Assembly: GCA_021234155.1 (NCBI GenBank) | Contig: JAJEKV010000191.1 | Coordinates: 465,806 to 529,805, forward strand | Direction of reading: 5' to 3' | DNA length: 64,000 bases | Source: Isoetes taiwanensis | Lineage: Eukaryota > Streptophyta > Lycopodiopsida > Isoetales > Isoetaceae | Shown here: positions 22,340 through 40,344 of the stretch, piece after piece | Numbering within the stretch: position 1 is the stretch's first letter | Layout: every line of letters starts with the position of its first letter | Translations under genes and position numbers: made by a program | Notes under the pieces: model-generated | Seen by the model: only the letters and a program-made list of their open reading frames with translations | What the model was told of the DNA's origin: nothing | The model's database searches: none

Positions 22340-24179
22340 CATGTTAAAAATATGTAACACGCTTCTTTACCGTCGGATTGGGGGCATTGATTGAGTGGCA
22401 CGACGTGAGCCATTGGATTATGGATGAGTCATGCATGGGGCATGCATGGCCATGCATGAGGGCATGCAACACATCCCTGGACCATCGGATCTAAAGGGGA
22501 GGCGAAATCATGGCCCTTGATTTTTATAAGGAAGGTGCAAAGAAGCTTCCTCAAAAGTGGATTTGGTGCAAGCAATTTTAACCGTTAGATCAAAAGGGGG
22601 AGGAGAAATCCTAGCCATTCATTTTCTTATTAAATTAGATTTTTTTATTTTAAAGGAGATGAGGTGGCACTCTTATTTATTGAAAAGATGGTGAGGTGGC
22701 AACTCATTAATTATGAAGCTTTCTTGGAAGCTTCTTTTTTTGCATCGCTTTCAAATGACTTTATCTTGCGATGAAGGTCTCGCATCAAAGTGGGACCCAC
22801 GCCAATGGATTCCTCTCATCAAATGCTTTCCAATGAGTAGTGGTTTGACATCATTCCGTGCAATGTTGAATAAGCTAGGGGAATATTCATAGAATCTAAG
22901 GGAATCTGAGAGAATCTATGTAGAAACTTGGGGAATCTAGCAGAATCTTGGTATAATCTTTAAAAATTAAGGGAATCTCAATAGAATCTTAAAGAATCTA
23001 TGGAATCTCAAAAGAATGTAGGGGAATCTAAGAAAACCTTCAAACCAGGTTTAAGAATCGAGGGAAATCTTGATGGAATCTTAGAGATATAAGGGGATCT
23101 TCATAGAATTTAAGGGAATCTAGGAGAACCTACATAGAATCTTGGGGAATCTAAACGAATCTACATAGAATCTTGGGGAATCTTTATAGAACCTTAAGAA
23201 TCTAGGGGATCTATATGGAATATTAGGGAATCGAAGGAGATTCCAAGGGATCTAGGGGAATCTCTAAATATTACTTAAAATGCATGCCTAATATATTCTT
23301 GCAGGGACAATGCAAGGCTCAAAGGGAGGAGATGTCTTATGGAATCTAGATGAATCTACATGGAATCTTGGAGAATCTAGAGGAATCTTAGGATAATATT
23401 TGGGAAGCTAAGGGAATCTCAAGAGAATATTTAAGAATCTAGAGGATCTTGGGATAACCTTCAGAATCAAGGAAATATCAAGAGAATCTTAAGGAATCTA
23501 TGGGATTTAAAAGAATATAGGGGAATCCAAGAGAATCTTCAAAAAATGTTTGAGAATCTAGGAGAATCTTGATGGAATCTCAGAGAATCTAGTGGAATCT
23601 TCATAGAATCTAAGGAAACCTAGGAGAATCTACATAGAATCTTGGGGAATCTAAAGAAACCTTCAGATAATCTATGAAAATCTAGGGGAATCTTTGTAGA
23701 ACCTTAAGAATCTAGGGGATGTTATAGAATTTTAGAGAATTTAGGGGGAATCCAAGGGGATCTAGGGGAATCTTTGACATTAGCTGTGTTCTAAAGGTAT
23801 ATCTTCATGGAATCTAAGGAAATCTAGAAGAATCTACATGGAATCTTGAGGAATCTTAGGATGATCTTTGAGAATCTAGGGGAATCTCAAGAGAATCTTT
23901 AAGAATCTAAGGTAATCTTCATAAAATCTTTGAGTATCTAGAGAATCTTGGTGGAATCTTAGAGAATCTCTATAGAAGCTTCATCGCACGACTTTAAATT
24001 TGATTTATAGTCGAATTTGTACAATTCCTCGAGGAATCATCCGCGGATCTTGGGAAATATAAGCGAACATTGATGGAATCTCATAGAATCTAGGGAATTC
24101 TTCCTAGAGTCTTGGAAAATCTAAGAGAATTTTTATAGGATCTTCTTGAATTTGTATAGTCCCTCATAGTACAATAACT

Positions 24180-24180
<1 letters not shown>
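22340..24180 (+). repeat. Array unit 1: block plus AGAATCT minisatellite
   Basis: 22340-22860 is the most diverged direct copy of the block (shared words GGCATGCATGG, CCGTTAGATCAAAAGGGGGA, GAGGTGGCACTCTTATTTA, TCCAATGAGT). 22860-24180 is a long degenerate minisatellite whose recurring core is (A/G)GAATCT with 7-12 base spacers (GGGGAATCTAGGAGAATCT). No coding potential. Confidence 0.85.

Positions 24181-24242
<62 letters not shown>
24181..24242. repeat. (TA)n tract
   Basis: About 60 bp of TA, boundary between array units 1 and 2. Confidence 0.97.
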
Positions 24243-24245
<3 letters not shown>

Positions 24246-25483
24246 TATTTGATGGGTCCTATGGGGGGTTGAATGTGGGTAGAGATTAATCCTATCCGTC
24301 TAATTTTTGAGGTGGCACTTAAATGGCCCTTGGATTTGATGGGGGGCATGCATGGGCCATGCATGGGCCATGCACCCCATCCATGAACCGTTGATCGGGC
24401 ACGTGTGAAATCTTGGCCCTTGATTTTTTAAAGGGAAGATGCAAGGAAGGTCCCTTAAAAGGTGCTTTTTAGTGCGATCAAATCTTAACCGTTGGATCAA
24501 AAAGGGGAGGAAAAATCCTAACCATTAAATTTTTATTAAATTGCAATTCTTTATTAAAAGAGGTGAGGTGGCACCCTTATTTAATAAAAAGGTAATGAGG
24601 TGGCATCAACATTAATAGGTGGACTTTCTAGGAAGCTTCTTTTTATAATCAGCTTCAAAGGCCGATAACTTCTGCGAGAGGGGTCTGATGAAGGTGAGAC
24701 CCACACCATTGGATTCCTCTCGCCGAGAACTTTCCAATGAGTGGTGCTTTGGCATCGTTCCTCATGAGTTGGAGCTAATGTGATCGAATACTAAGTTTCT
24801 TTTTGGAAACTTAGAATTTTAGAATCTATCTTGATTTTAAAAGAATCTAGGGGAATCTCCATAGGATTTTAGAGAATTTAAAGGAAGCTCAAGAGAATCT
24901 TTGGGAATCTATGAGAATCATAAAGGGAATCTTTGAGATTCTATATGAATCTTTATGAAACCTTTGAGAATGTAGAAGAATCTTCATAGAATCTAAGGGA
25001 ATCTAGGAGAATCTACATAGAAATATGAGAAATCTAGAGGAATCTTGAGATGATCTTTAGGAGGCTAGGGGAACCCCAACAAAATTAGGGAATTTATGGG
25101 AATCTCAAGAGAATCATAGAGAATCTAGTAGGATCGAAGTGCATCTTCATAAAATCTTTGAGAATCCTTGAAAATCTGTAGAATCTAAGGGAATCTACAT
25201 AGAATCTAAGGGAATCTACATAGAATCTAACAAAATTTAGGAGAATCCACATAGAATTTTGGAGACTCTAGAGGTTTCTTGTGATAAGTTCGAAAATCTA
25301 GAGGGATCTTTATAGAATCTTAAGAATCTAGGGGAAGCTTTGTGGAATCTTAAGGAATCTTTCATTAATAAGTGTGTTTAGTAGGGGAATCTCGATAGAA
25401 TCTAAGAGAATCTATATAGAATCTTGGAAAATCTGGGATAATCTTTGAGAATCTAGTTGAATCTTAAGAGAATCTTAAGTATA
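24243..25483 (+). repeat. Array unit 2: block plus AGAATCT minisatellite
   Basis: 24243-24790 is a direct copy of the block, followed by 690 bp of the same AGAATCT minisatellite. Its first 350 bp are nearly identical to unit 3, so these two were copied recently. Confidence 0.9.
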
Positions 25484-25995
<512 letters not shown>

Positions 25996-26260
25996 AATTA
26001 TATTGAGTGCCACAAATGTTGGCAATGCCACAAATGATGTAGAGATTGATGCCTCAAAATGTTGGTAGAGATTGATCTCGGCCGTCCATCTCTGAGATGG
26101 ACGGCCCAGACGGTGCCACCTCGTAACTCCCCAAGCATCCCTCTTGTTGGTGTACCAAAATATTGGTACAGATTGATCTCGGCCGTCCATCTCTGAGATG
26201 AACGGCCCACAACAAAAGCCCCAATTAGTTAAGCCCCCCAATTTATCCCCCCGCCTTCGT
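25996..26260 (+). repeat. Array-end variant with twin palindromes
   Basis: Begins with the same TATATATACAATTAT entry as units 2 and 3 but then diverges. It has two copies, about 100 bp apart, of GGCCGTCCATCTCTGAGATG (26081 and 26181), each nearly palindromic, and then CCCCAATTAGTTAAGCCCCC. This is the right end of the modular array. Confidence 0.75.
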
Positions 26261-26488
26261 CCGGTTTGAGATCCGTCCTCCCGGCCGGCTTTGATTTACG
26301 CTTGGATTTACGCTTTGCCGCAGTAGCTCACATTTTAGGGTACATTTTGGTTTTCTGTATGTCAAGAACAGTGAGTTCTGGGTGGCTCTAGGAGAAAAAC
26401 CAATCGGGGTTTGTTTTCATTGCCCAAACAAGGTTTTGCGTGATTGTGAAAACCTGTTGCAAATGGTCGGACAGATGTTGAGCACTCC

Positions 26489-28628
26489 ATGGCGCCTGTT
26501 TCCTACGCCTGTTTCCCATGCTCTACAGGTCGAGATGTGGTTCTGGTAGTTGGAGCTGCCATCCTTGGAGGCGTCGTAGTTGCCATTGGTGCCCCTTTGC
26601 TTTCTTAAGCACATTCCTCACTTCCCATATGCTTCGGCCCAGGATGGTTACAGGAGATTTTTGATCGTGTTGTATCTTTCTGGGTAAAAGTGTTCTTCCA
26701 CTCTTTTCCTTTCATTTTCTTCTTTCTTCTTTTCTCATTTGTTCTCTTGCACCTTTTAGGGTGATAGAAGTAGAAATAGCGCAGGGCCAGACAAGTTTTT
26801 CACTTTCGTGGCGGTTTAAATCACGGAGACTCCGCCCATTGATGCCTGGTGCCGAGTATTGAAATCTTGAAGGAAATAATCACGGGATGCCGATTAATCG
26901 ACAATGCCAGGAGCTCAATTTGGACCATTACAACCCGTGCAAACGTCAAAGGGTAAGATATTCATTTCGATAATCAACCCGTCGGTTTTAACGAGCTTAC
27001 CGAAGTTTGTGGTATTCGAGAGATTCTTACCTTAAAACCTAAATGTTACGTAGGTTCGTGTATTTTATTAGATTAATTTGTGCGGATACCTATCTTGGGA
27101 GGACTACTTCATGGCAATTGCTTTTCTCTCCGACGTTCAAAAGATCCTAATTGTCGGGTAACTTTATTCCTTGAGATCCTAAAGTATACGTATTGGTGAA
27201 ATCATTTTTCTATCAAAGGAGCCAATATCGGTGATAAATTTCCATTTGGAGGAAGGTTACGTGGAAAGAAAAAAATGTTAGATCATCGACATTTGTTTGA
27301 ATAGTCTCCATGTGTATATTAGCTAGCAAGTTTGGGTCCCGGCCATGCTAAGTGTATTTCTCGCTCTTTACCTTCATGGATCACATGTGTATCTATGAGG
27401 TTAAATTTTGCGAGTTGGTGCTTGCTTGGTCAGCCAAGACAATGTTATCCTTGGTATGCTCTCTCTACATCTTACACGCATGTGTGCATGCTATATGTGC
27501 TCATATTGTCATTTTTTATAAACGTCATGGTCCAATTGCAGGAATTGGGTATAACGGGTTCCCACGAGGTTGTTCAGATGATGAGCTTCCATGGGCAAAG
27601 GTTATACTATTATTTCTTTTTTTTTTTTTTGTCGGAGGGGAGTTATATGATTAAGGTTCCTTTGCTTGTGCGTAAATCAGTAGATGGTGACCGGCTAAGA
27701 CAAAATACCCGTTAAGTCTTTTTTTTTTGCCTTTGTTTAGTATGAGGCTCTAATACACAATGGTTCTAAATTGCAGGTATGTATGCCACGCAGAAGTTAA
27801 TGCAATATTGAATAAAAACCATGCATCTGCATGTGGTCAAGTAAGGCAATGCTGTTATTAGTCTAACTTCTAAATCCTCCTTTATGAAGCTGGTGCTTGT
27901 GTCCCGCGTTGGATATGTTTTGGAGAAGCTTTTTGTCACCATGTTCCCATGCAATGAATGTGCAAAGATCATTATTCGTGGTAATCCCGAGCTAATGATT
28001 TGTACGAGAAAGTCATGCGCTTTTTCAATCTAACCTCTAAACGAATAGGGTGGGATTGCGAAGTTGTATGAATCTAACCGTTAAGTCTTTTTGCTTGCCT
28101 TTGTTTAGTATGAGGCTCTAATACACAATGGTCCTAAATTGCAGGTATGTATGCCACGCAGAAGTTAATGCAATATTGAATAAAAACCATGCATCCGCAT
28201 GTGGTCAAATAAGGCAATCTTTGTTATTAGTCTAACTTCTAAATCCTCCTTTATGAAGTCGGTGCTTGTGTCTGCGTTGGATATGTTTTTTGGAGAAGCT
28301 TTTTGCCACCATGTTCCCATGCAATGAATGTGCAAAGATCATTATTCGTAATTCGAGCTAATGATTTGTACGTAAAAGTCATGCGCTTTGAATCTAACCT
28401 CTAATTCTAAACGAATAGGCTGGGATTGCAGAAGTTGTATACTATACTGAGAAAGTGAAGACAAGAGTGGCCTCAGATTTCTCATATGCTGCTTCACGGA
28501 AATTGCTATCGATGGCAAAAGTGAAGGTATACTATATTCCATCGTGCTTTAGTGTTCTGCCTGATAATTTATTACTTTATTGATCCTGTTTTGCATATCA
28601 GGTATCCCAGCATGTCTTTGCGAAATAA
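26489..28628 (+). pseudogene. DCD: dCMP deaminase gene, degenerate, with a duplicated exon pair
   Basis: Deoxycytidylate deaminase converts dCMP to dUMP for dTMP synthesis. Visible in order: 26489-26608, an N-terminal hydrophobic segment (DVVLVVGAAILGGVVVAIGA) ending in a stop; about 27095-27160, LSWEDYFMAIAFLS then RSKDPNCR after a one-base shift; 27541-27600, GIGYNGFPRGCSDDELPWAK; 27778-27840, YVCHAEVNAILNKNHASACG (zinc-binding His and catalytic Glu of HAE); 27925-27979, LFVTMFPCNECAKIIIR (the two zinc Cys); 28419-28525, GIAEVVYYTEKVKT onward; 28602-28628, a short last exon with a stop. The HAE and PCNEC exons are repeated at 28144-28208 and 28293-28347. Splice signals are good, but the early stop and frameshift make it a likely pseudogene. 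Confidence 0.85.
27711..28415. repeat. Tandem duplication (~0.35 kb x2) of two dCMP deaminase exons
   Basis: 27711-28078 and 28079-28415 are the same intron-exon-intron-exon stretch with small indels. Each copy keeps the CAG acceptor, the HAE exon, its GTAAGG-like donor and the PCNEC exon. Confidence 0.93.
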
Positions 28629-29466
28629 GCTTTCCAGCCTTCCTCCGGTTTTAAAGACAATAATGGCACAAGGTCTACAAACAAATTGAGAAGGCTGAAT
28701 CCATTATTTTTTGAGAAAGAGCTTGTGTTAATCCAAATAGCATATTGAAAAGTGAGAAGGCTAACGTGTAGCAATGGCATTCTACCTTAATTTTGTAATT
28801 TCAAATGCAGATTACTAGTAGAAGGTATGGTAGAACCATGACGTGTCTTTCAGAAGTATATCATTGCCTACTTTGGGAAACTGTTTATGTATTTTATGGT
28901 TCCCAAAATCTCAGATAACTCCCATAAACAAGCTCCATTTTCGGTGTGAGAACATGCGTTGGAAAGGTTGGAGAAAGATCTACAAATGGTCTTAGGTGTA
29001 TATTTTTCAGATTGATAGCAGAAATGGTGCAAAACAGAGAAAACGTTTATGCTATATCCAGATAGTTCTTGCAGCAAAACTTTGATAGCTGATTGGCATT
29101 ACTTCTCTCTAATGATCTCCCTATGCTACATTTGAGCCGTTTATTTTTCCCGATATGGTGCAAAAGGGTGATCCGCTTCCAAACTCAAGTCGCGATTCTA
29201 AAGGGCTAGGTTTAGATGTGGGTTTAGAAATTCCCCGCCGACAAATGGGTTTTGTTGTTGCTGTTCCTGCAGGATTGTACGAATAATTGTACCATTGGTT
29301 TTTCAAAGCATACTACTGCATATGAAAAGTGACAGCATAGGTGATTTCAATGAGGAGAGCGGCAATGTATTTAGCAACAAGTGGAGAAAATTCATGTTTT
29401 GCATATGTTTTACCAACTATAAAATCGTTTTGTATGTTATCCTTCCTATATGCATGATTACTAGCA

Positions 29467-29943
29467 CAAGAACTTTATGCAACAAACATTAGACATGCGC
29501 TCTTGTGATCTTGCATGCGCTCTTGTTGGCTGGTAGACCTGCAAGGTCTTTTGCATTACCTGATGACGAGAAACCAGCCATTCAGCAGCTTTGCTTGCTT
29601 ACAATGGTTTTGATATCCTTACCTCATAAGAACCTTATGCAACAAACATTCGACATGCGCTCTTGTGATCTTGGATGCGCTTTTGTTGGCTGGTAGACCT
29701 GCAAGGTCAGTTGCATTACCTGATGATGAGAAACCAGCCATTCAGCAGCTTTGCTTGCTTACAATGAAGCCAGTGATCTTTGCTGCAAATGTTGCAGAAA
29801 CAGATCTTGACCCTTCAAGCAATGCGCATGTGCAGAAGCTTATGGATGTTGCGAAGACATTACAATCTGAAGTAGCGGTTGTATCCTCCCAGATAACTAT
29901 CTTGCAGATCTTCCTCCTCTTTTTGTACATAGATATGAAATAG
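29467..29943 (+). pseudogene. YchF/Obg-like ATPase exon, partly duplicated in tandem
   Basis: 29665-29905 encodes ALLLAGRPARSVALPDDEK, QQLCLLTMKPVIFAANVAE and MDVAKTLQSEVAVVSSQ, matching the region of YchF-family P-loop ATPases that carries the NVAE motif (the family's altered NKxD nucleotide-specificity motif), closest in feel to the organellar plant type. 29480-29607 is a second, truncated copy of the first half, 158 bp upstream. The Walker A part and the C-terminal TGS domain are not seen, so this is an exon fragment. It has the same orientation as the dCMP deaminase exons. Confidence 0.82.
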
Positions 29944-31505
29944 GCTCGAAGTTGTATTCTTTGTCATGGTCTTTTTATAAAAACATAATAAGGCTAATAA
30001 AAAGGATGTGGAGGGTAGTTTTAATGAGAGAAATACGTTAACTATATGAAGATAATACAGCTTCTTCTATAATTATCACGTATATTATAGTTACCTGCTG
30101 TTATATTAGTTATCTACATGGTATACTAGGGCCATTTTCAAAAATTCTTCTTAAAGAGGTGCAGAAGCAGAGCACTAGTGACAACTCCAGGATAAGAGGC
30201 ATCCAAATTTAAGGCTTAGTATTTTGCACCGAAAACATGTGCCTCTTATTTTCAGAGGTATGTCTTTTTCTCGATTCACATTTCTCGACATTTGAATTTA
30301 TTCTCTTCATCCCTCTATTTCGTCATTCCCATGATGCACAAATTGTCCGATTATTTGACCGTCAATAACTGTATTCATGCGATGATGAATGTGGTATGGC
30401 TTCTCAATGTATCTTTGTAGGCTAGCATTATTTCTTGCAAAATAATGATTATCTCCATTAGTATTGCTGCACAGCATATGGAGGAAATGCAATTTCATTG
30501 CAAGACAATATTATGAGACAATTGCTGGACTTTGTCAACTAGGTTTTGGATCAGAGAGTCTTTCAAGTGTAAGTATTAGCAAAAGCATGTTTGAAACTAT
30601 AGTTTAGGGGCTGCTGTCAGAACGTATCTATTAGAGCGATCTCGCATTTGTGTACGATCAGTTCCATAATAAAATTATGATTGCTTTTATCAGCTTATTG
30701 CATCTTCAGAGGCTGCTTCCGCTACAAACACTTTTACTAAATTGTCAGCAAGGGATGACATTTCATGGATTTATTTTTTATGTCTCAGGATGCAGAAGGA
30801 TAGAAACAAACTGGGAGATGTAAAGAGGTTCTGCTATCTAAATCAAAGCAGTGGCTACGAGTTGAAGAAGGGAAACTTGAAATACTTGAGGTTCAAAACG
30901 TTTCTCTATATTCTGTCACATTTATGAACGTTTCTCTATAATGCTTCACATTTATGAAGTGTTTATGGGGTGTGCCTGCACTGTGCAGGTGCATTTCAGG
31001 AACAAGCCATTCAACTCCGAGAAAGAAAAAGAATCCTATTGAAGGAGGTTGTTGCAGAAAGAAAAGGATATGGTAGTGCAGATTTGACAAATATCATGCG
31101 TTTAATTCATTCTGTGCTTCTAAGCGACGCCGGGTCTGCTAGAGTGGCACAATCTCTGCAAAGTGGCACACATTGTGAAAAACTTATATAAGACTTAAAG
31201 AAGTTCTATTTCAGCTGTGGCATTTCTTGGAAATGAGGTGTGTCTTGTGGATTTATTTTCCAAGAACCGGTTCTCTAGCATGGAAAAAACCATGGTTGCA
31301 TGTTTTAGTTTGTTCAAATTTCAAGGCATGTTTCAATTCAGTTATTTTGTGTAGTGAGATTTCGTTTAGTTTGTACTGCTCTTCCATGTTCTCATTGTAT
31401 TTAAGCTATACTTTATGCTAAGTTATTTCTTTGATAATTTGCAGCAAGTATTATCAGAGCTGGAAGCTGATCTTAACATAGCCAGAAACTATTTATCTTA
31501 AGGGG
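29944..31505 (+). other. Unidentified coiled-coil-like exon fragments
   Basis: Plus-strand pieces with exon character: 30990-31185 (QAIQLRERKRILLKEVVAER, then SADLTNIMRLIHSVLLSDAG), following a TGCAG; and 31443-31500 (QVLSELEADLNIARNYLS), following TTTGCAG and ending in a stop. They look like parts of one charged helical protein. I cannot name it. They continue the same-strand series of gene fragments after the dCMP deaminase and YchF pieces. Confidence 0.4.
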
Positions 31506-36304
<4,799 letters not shown>

Positions 36305-36374
36305 ATGCCGCCGAAAATGAGGAAGAGAGTGTGTGTACAAAAAATGATAGATCAAGAGAGTGTGTGTGAAAAGG

Positions 36375-36512
36375 ATACCAGGAGAGAGATGGAGGTGAGA
36401 AGAAGAAGAACGGGTGGGAGGGGGGGTGAACAGAGGTGTGGGGGGGTGGAGTGTGTAAAAAGAAAGAGAAAGAGGGGTGGGGGGTTGGGGGAGGGATAGA
36501 GAGGAGGATGTC
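36375..36512 (+). repeat. G-rich purine segment
   Basis: Multiple G runs on the plus strand (GGGTGGGAGGGGGGG, GGGGGGTTGGGGGAGGG) beside a (TA)n tract. It can in principle form G-quadruplexes. No coding evidence. Confidence 0.75.
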
Positions 36513-38290
36513 TTAGGCCGTGCTCTTCCTTTATTATTTATTTGTTTATTTGTTAGCATGTATGTTGAATATGCAATTGCTACGTAATGCCTTGCATTCA
36601 CCCTACACATTTGCTTGTTGGCCAAGTTACCACGAACTTGTGTCCAAGTTGTTGACTCTATCTAGATTAACTCACCAAATTTGTGGTAATTTATTTCATT
36701 GAAGTCAAATGTTAACCTATAGCTTGTGCACTTGTTATTAAGCATTTGTTGTTGCCCTATGGCAAATAGTTAAGAATCTAATTAGAATCAAAACTTAATA
36801 GCTCGCTCCTCAATCTGAAGTGGATAAGGTTTCCAATAGCAAATGTCCTACCAATATAAGGCATTCATGTCGTATGCAATAATGTGATTGTTAAAAATAT
36901 GCAATCACTTGAAAAAAAAGAAATGAGCGTCTCTAAAATACATTTCTTTTAATGATTTGACATTAATGCATTAACATATTGGATGGGGTGTGGCATTTAG
37001 ATATAGGTGCTATAATGTCTTCTTCATAACCATGAGTTACATTAGGTTTAACTGAACCCTTGTAATAGTTTTGAAGTCATTGCAAGTTAAAATTTGTCTA
37101 AAATTTTAATTTCTTGTTCTATTTGCTAATCCCCAGCACCAAAAACCTTTTCTTTCTTTTGGTAATTCAAAAATATTTGGTATGCCCATTATCACATGTA
37201 ATCATAGATTAGAAGCTGTCATTGGTAGGTATAACTGGACATAGTAGGTATAGTTGGCTATTTTATAACGCTTCTAAATATGAGGCATAATGGGCATTTT
37301 ATGAGGCCTCAAAATATCATAGAGGTTTTGAATATGTACAAAGGGTTAAATCCTTGTCTTATTTGCTACTTTTGAATGGCATATAATGTTTGCATAAGTT
37401 GTCCTTGCCTTCTCTATGCTGGAAGGCATGTTGCATTTCTCTATGAACATAAGCTAAGGCTCTAGAGTCTAGAATAAAATCCAGAACAAAGTATAATTTC
37501 TGCTTCCAATATGTAGCTGCCTTTTAGTCGAACCTTGTGAGAAATTTATTATACAAATAGGCACAGCAAGATGTAGGATTAACTATTTGTTAAGAAGTCA
37601 CCTCACCAACCTGAAATACTCCTTGTGTTGCCTAGATGTCTAGCACTTCGAAGCTGCAAACCTGCTTTTACAGATTGCAAAAACACCTCCACATGTAAAC
37701 CAACATTCATTGCATATTTATAAAGACCGAAAGAAGGAAAGGAAAGAGCTACTCGTTACCATTGGGAGAGAGAGAATTTCAATTTGACAGCTTCACTCAA
37801 GAGGACACCGCTTTTCCAGTTTAGAGAGGCACCATATAATTTAGCTTCTTGCAAAGCATGATCTGGCAAGTACAAATTTTTGCAAACAATAGAAAGATGG
37901 TGACAGTTTGCTAATGCTGAAATTGATGGGCCTCAAATAATCGTAAAGAAGGACAGGCTTGGGCCATGCTAAATAGCCAAAGTTAAGAAAGTTATCCATT
38001 TTACCTAGTGAGAAACTTCAAAGCCTATACTGCACTCCAAGCTCCAATTAACTAATATAACAAAGATAGCATGACGATTAAGCCCGAAAAAGCAAAGGAA
38101 AAAGATGGTTAAACGCATGAAAACAAAGTCTAGTAACTATCTTGTATTGATAACTAACATGGAGAGAATGTTAACCGCCTTTGTTGATCATTGTCTTCAA
38201 GCAAATAAACCGCTTTTGTTCCTTAAAATTCACAATTTGATTCATAAAATACCTCCTGCATACAGTCATCAAGGGTAACCATGTCATACA
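36513..38290. other. Intergenic, nothing recognised
   Basis: AT-rich sequence without domain-bearing frames, repeats or terminal motifs that I could see. Confidence 0.5.
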
Positions 38291-40126
38291 TCAAAAGAAA
38301 ACACGGACAAAAGAGCTTCAAAACGCACCCAAAAATGCCTCAAACCGAAGCTTCCTAGACAAAGATATCATGGAAAATGTACCGAGATCAATTAAGCCTC
38401 TGCGGAAAATCCATCTAATATGTTGTCGCCATTCTGCTTTTGTCTTAATGTAGCAGGAGGAAAACGTTGCTGGCCTTAGGAGATCTGCTCTCTCATGGGC
38501 ACCCGAACAACACAAAGAAAAGCTCCACCGGGATGAAGCTATGCAAAAGCAATTAATATTTACCTTGATGCATAGTGCTTGTCTACTTACATTGAATATC
38601 TCCCAAGTCCAAGATGCTTGTTTGCAAAGAGAATACTTGAATACATGAATATTTAGAGCTGGACTTCCAAGAAGAAGAAACTACATCCATCATGAGTAAG
38701 ATTGGCATGCCTAGGAATCCAAGTATAGAAGTGGCATACCTAGATGCTTTACAAAATCGGAAATGGATGCCTCTTGTCCTATTAAAAAAAAACGAGAGGA
38801 CCAAATCCTTGATGCTTTACTTATCTAGGGTCGAGAACATCGGGTAGAGAATAGAATATAGCACAGTCTAACAAAATTTCTAACCAACAGGGTTTTTGGT
38901 CTGCGAGAAAGAGAAAGTAAAGATGCAAAAGAACCCATAATCAATCCACCTGCTACCTTACTATCAGATGGTACTGGTAGATATCGATCTGCAATTTTTT
39001 TGACTAATCGAAGTCCTTGTAATGTCACCAATATCCACCTAATGCATGAATGCTATATCTCCATAAGATGGCTTGAGACTCTTGGAAAAGTATTATAATG
39101 TTGAGATATAAAGCTTATTATATGAATCCATGGGTTTAGCTTGAGATGCTCTTCGACCTAATAAAACCTATAAACCATATAAACACATTCTTAACACTGA
39201 AACCAAGGACAAAATAAGAACTCCATTTATGCTGAATGTGTTTCTGATTACTGACAGAGATGCAAGTTGAAAAGCTCTTGTGCATTTTAGAAAACCTTCT
39301 TGGGTAAAGAAACTCAAACACTATCCTGCATTGTTGAATACTCAGGCTTACTTGTGACCTGGGCCGCCCTAGAAGAGTTGCGTGAAATTGTGATCCGTCC
39401 CATTCTCAAGACCTTGCTAACCAAACAAATCTCGGCCCCGAATCAAAGTAAGATATAAGCATGATTGTAAAGGTCTTCCTTTTGAAAACTTCGAAGCAAC
39501 TCATCTTAGAATGTGCTATTTCGAAAAGCAAATCTCATCGATGGTTTACGATACAAAAAACTTATATCAAGAAGATGCTAAAAAAATGAATCCTAAATGT
39601 TACCAGCGGATGCTCTAGACTTTGTAAACGCAGAGAGTAGTTATAAAATCTGTAAGCTTGGCAATTGCAAGTCTTGAAATCAAAAAAAGAAAAGCATAGA
39701 GAAAAGCCACCGTAATGGAATGAGAAAAAGATAGAGAAGTTCAAACTAACCCTAAAGGAGCCAACGATGCATATTGCAGTGGCCATTTTGTGAAGCAACA
39801 GAGCAACCATTTCCAGTGGCCATTTCCACGGCTGTCTAGAGGATGCACTCCCTGGAGCCGAACAAACGTGCAATAAAGCTTCGGACTTTATCGACAACCC
39901 AACAATCTCAGCATTTAGCAAAAGAAACAAAATCAAGTAGTTCAGATGCATCCGCTCCAGAGCATACCTGTCGCAAGTCGTTTAAGAGGCAAGTTCTCCG
40001 GGATAACCCTTGATGCACTTTAAAGCATGTGGCTATAGCTTCTAGTTCAAGTTCTCCACCGCAGGTTGTCGTATTCACTGAAATTCGGAGAGAGGCCATA
40101 ACCTCTTGCAGAGTTATGCCATTCAC
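38291..40126 (-). other. Possible unidentified minus-strand gene fragments
   Basis: Minus-strand pieces with exon character: 40126-39968 (ATG, 53 codons with LQEVMASLRISVNTTTCGGE, ending at a CAG|GTATGC donor); 39900-39750 (AEIVGLSIKSEALLHVCSAP, then HKMATAICIVGSFRV); 39031-38935 (LQGLRLVKKIADRYLPVPSD, then KVAGGLIM); and 38510-38410. Orientation is consistent and splice-like edges are present. I do not recognise the protein, and cannot confirm these belong to one gene. Confidence 0.35.
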
Positions 40127-40344
40127 TCTTCAAGCTCAGTTTCATAGTTGATAAGCTGCAGATGTTGCACCAAATGCCCTAATGTATGACGGATAAAGAA
40201 CGGGAGCAACGGCCATGGCTAAGCAACCCGAAATAAGCAAGCCTCGCCAAGATGATCGTGGCACCCTCAACCAAAATGAGATAGGGAAGTTCAAAATTTG
40301 ACGGGTCTTGATCTCCTCGTTTTGAAATCAAGGGTAGGAGATTG

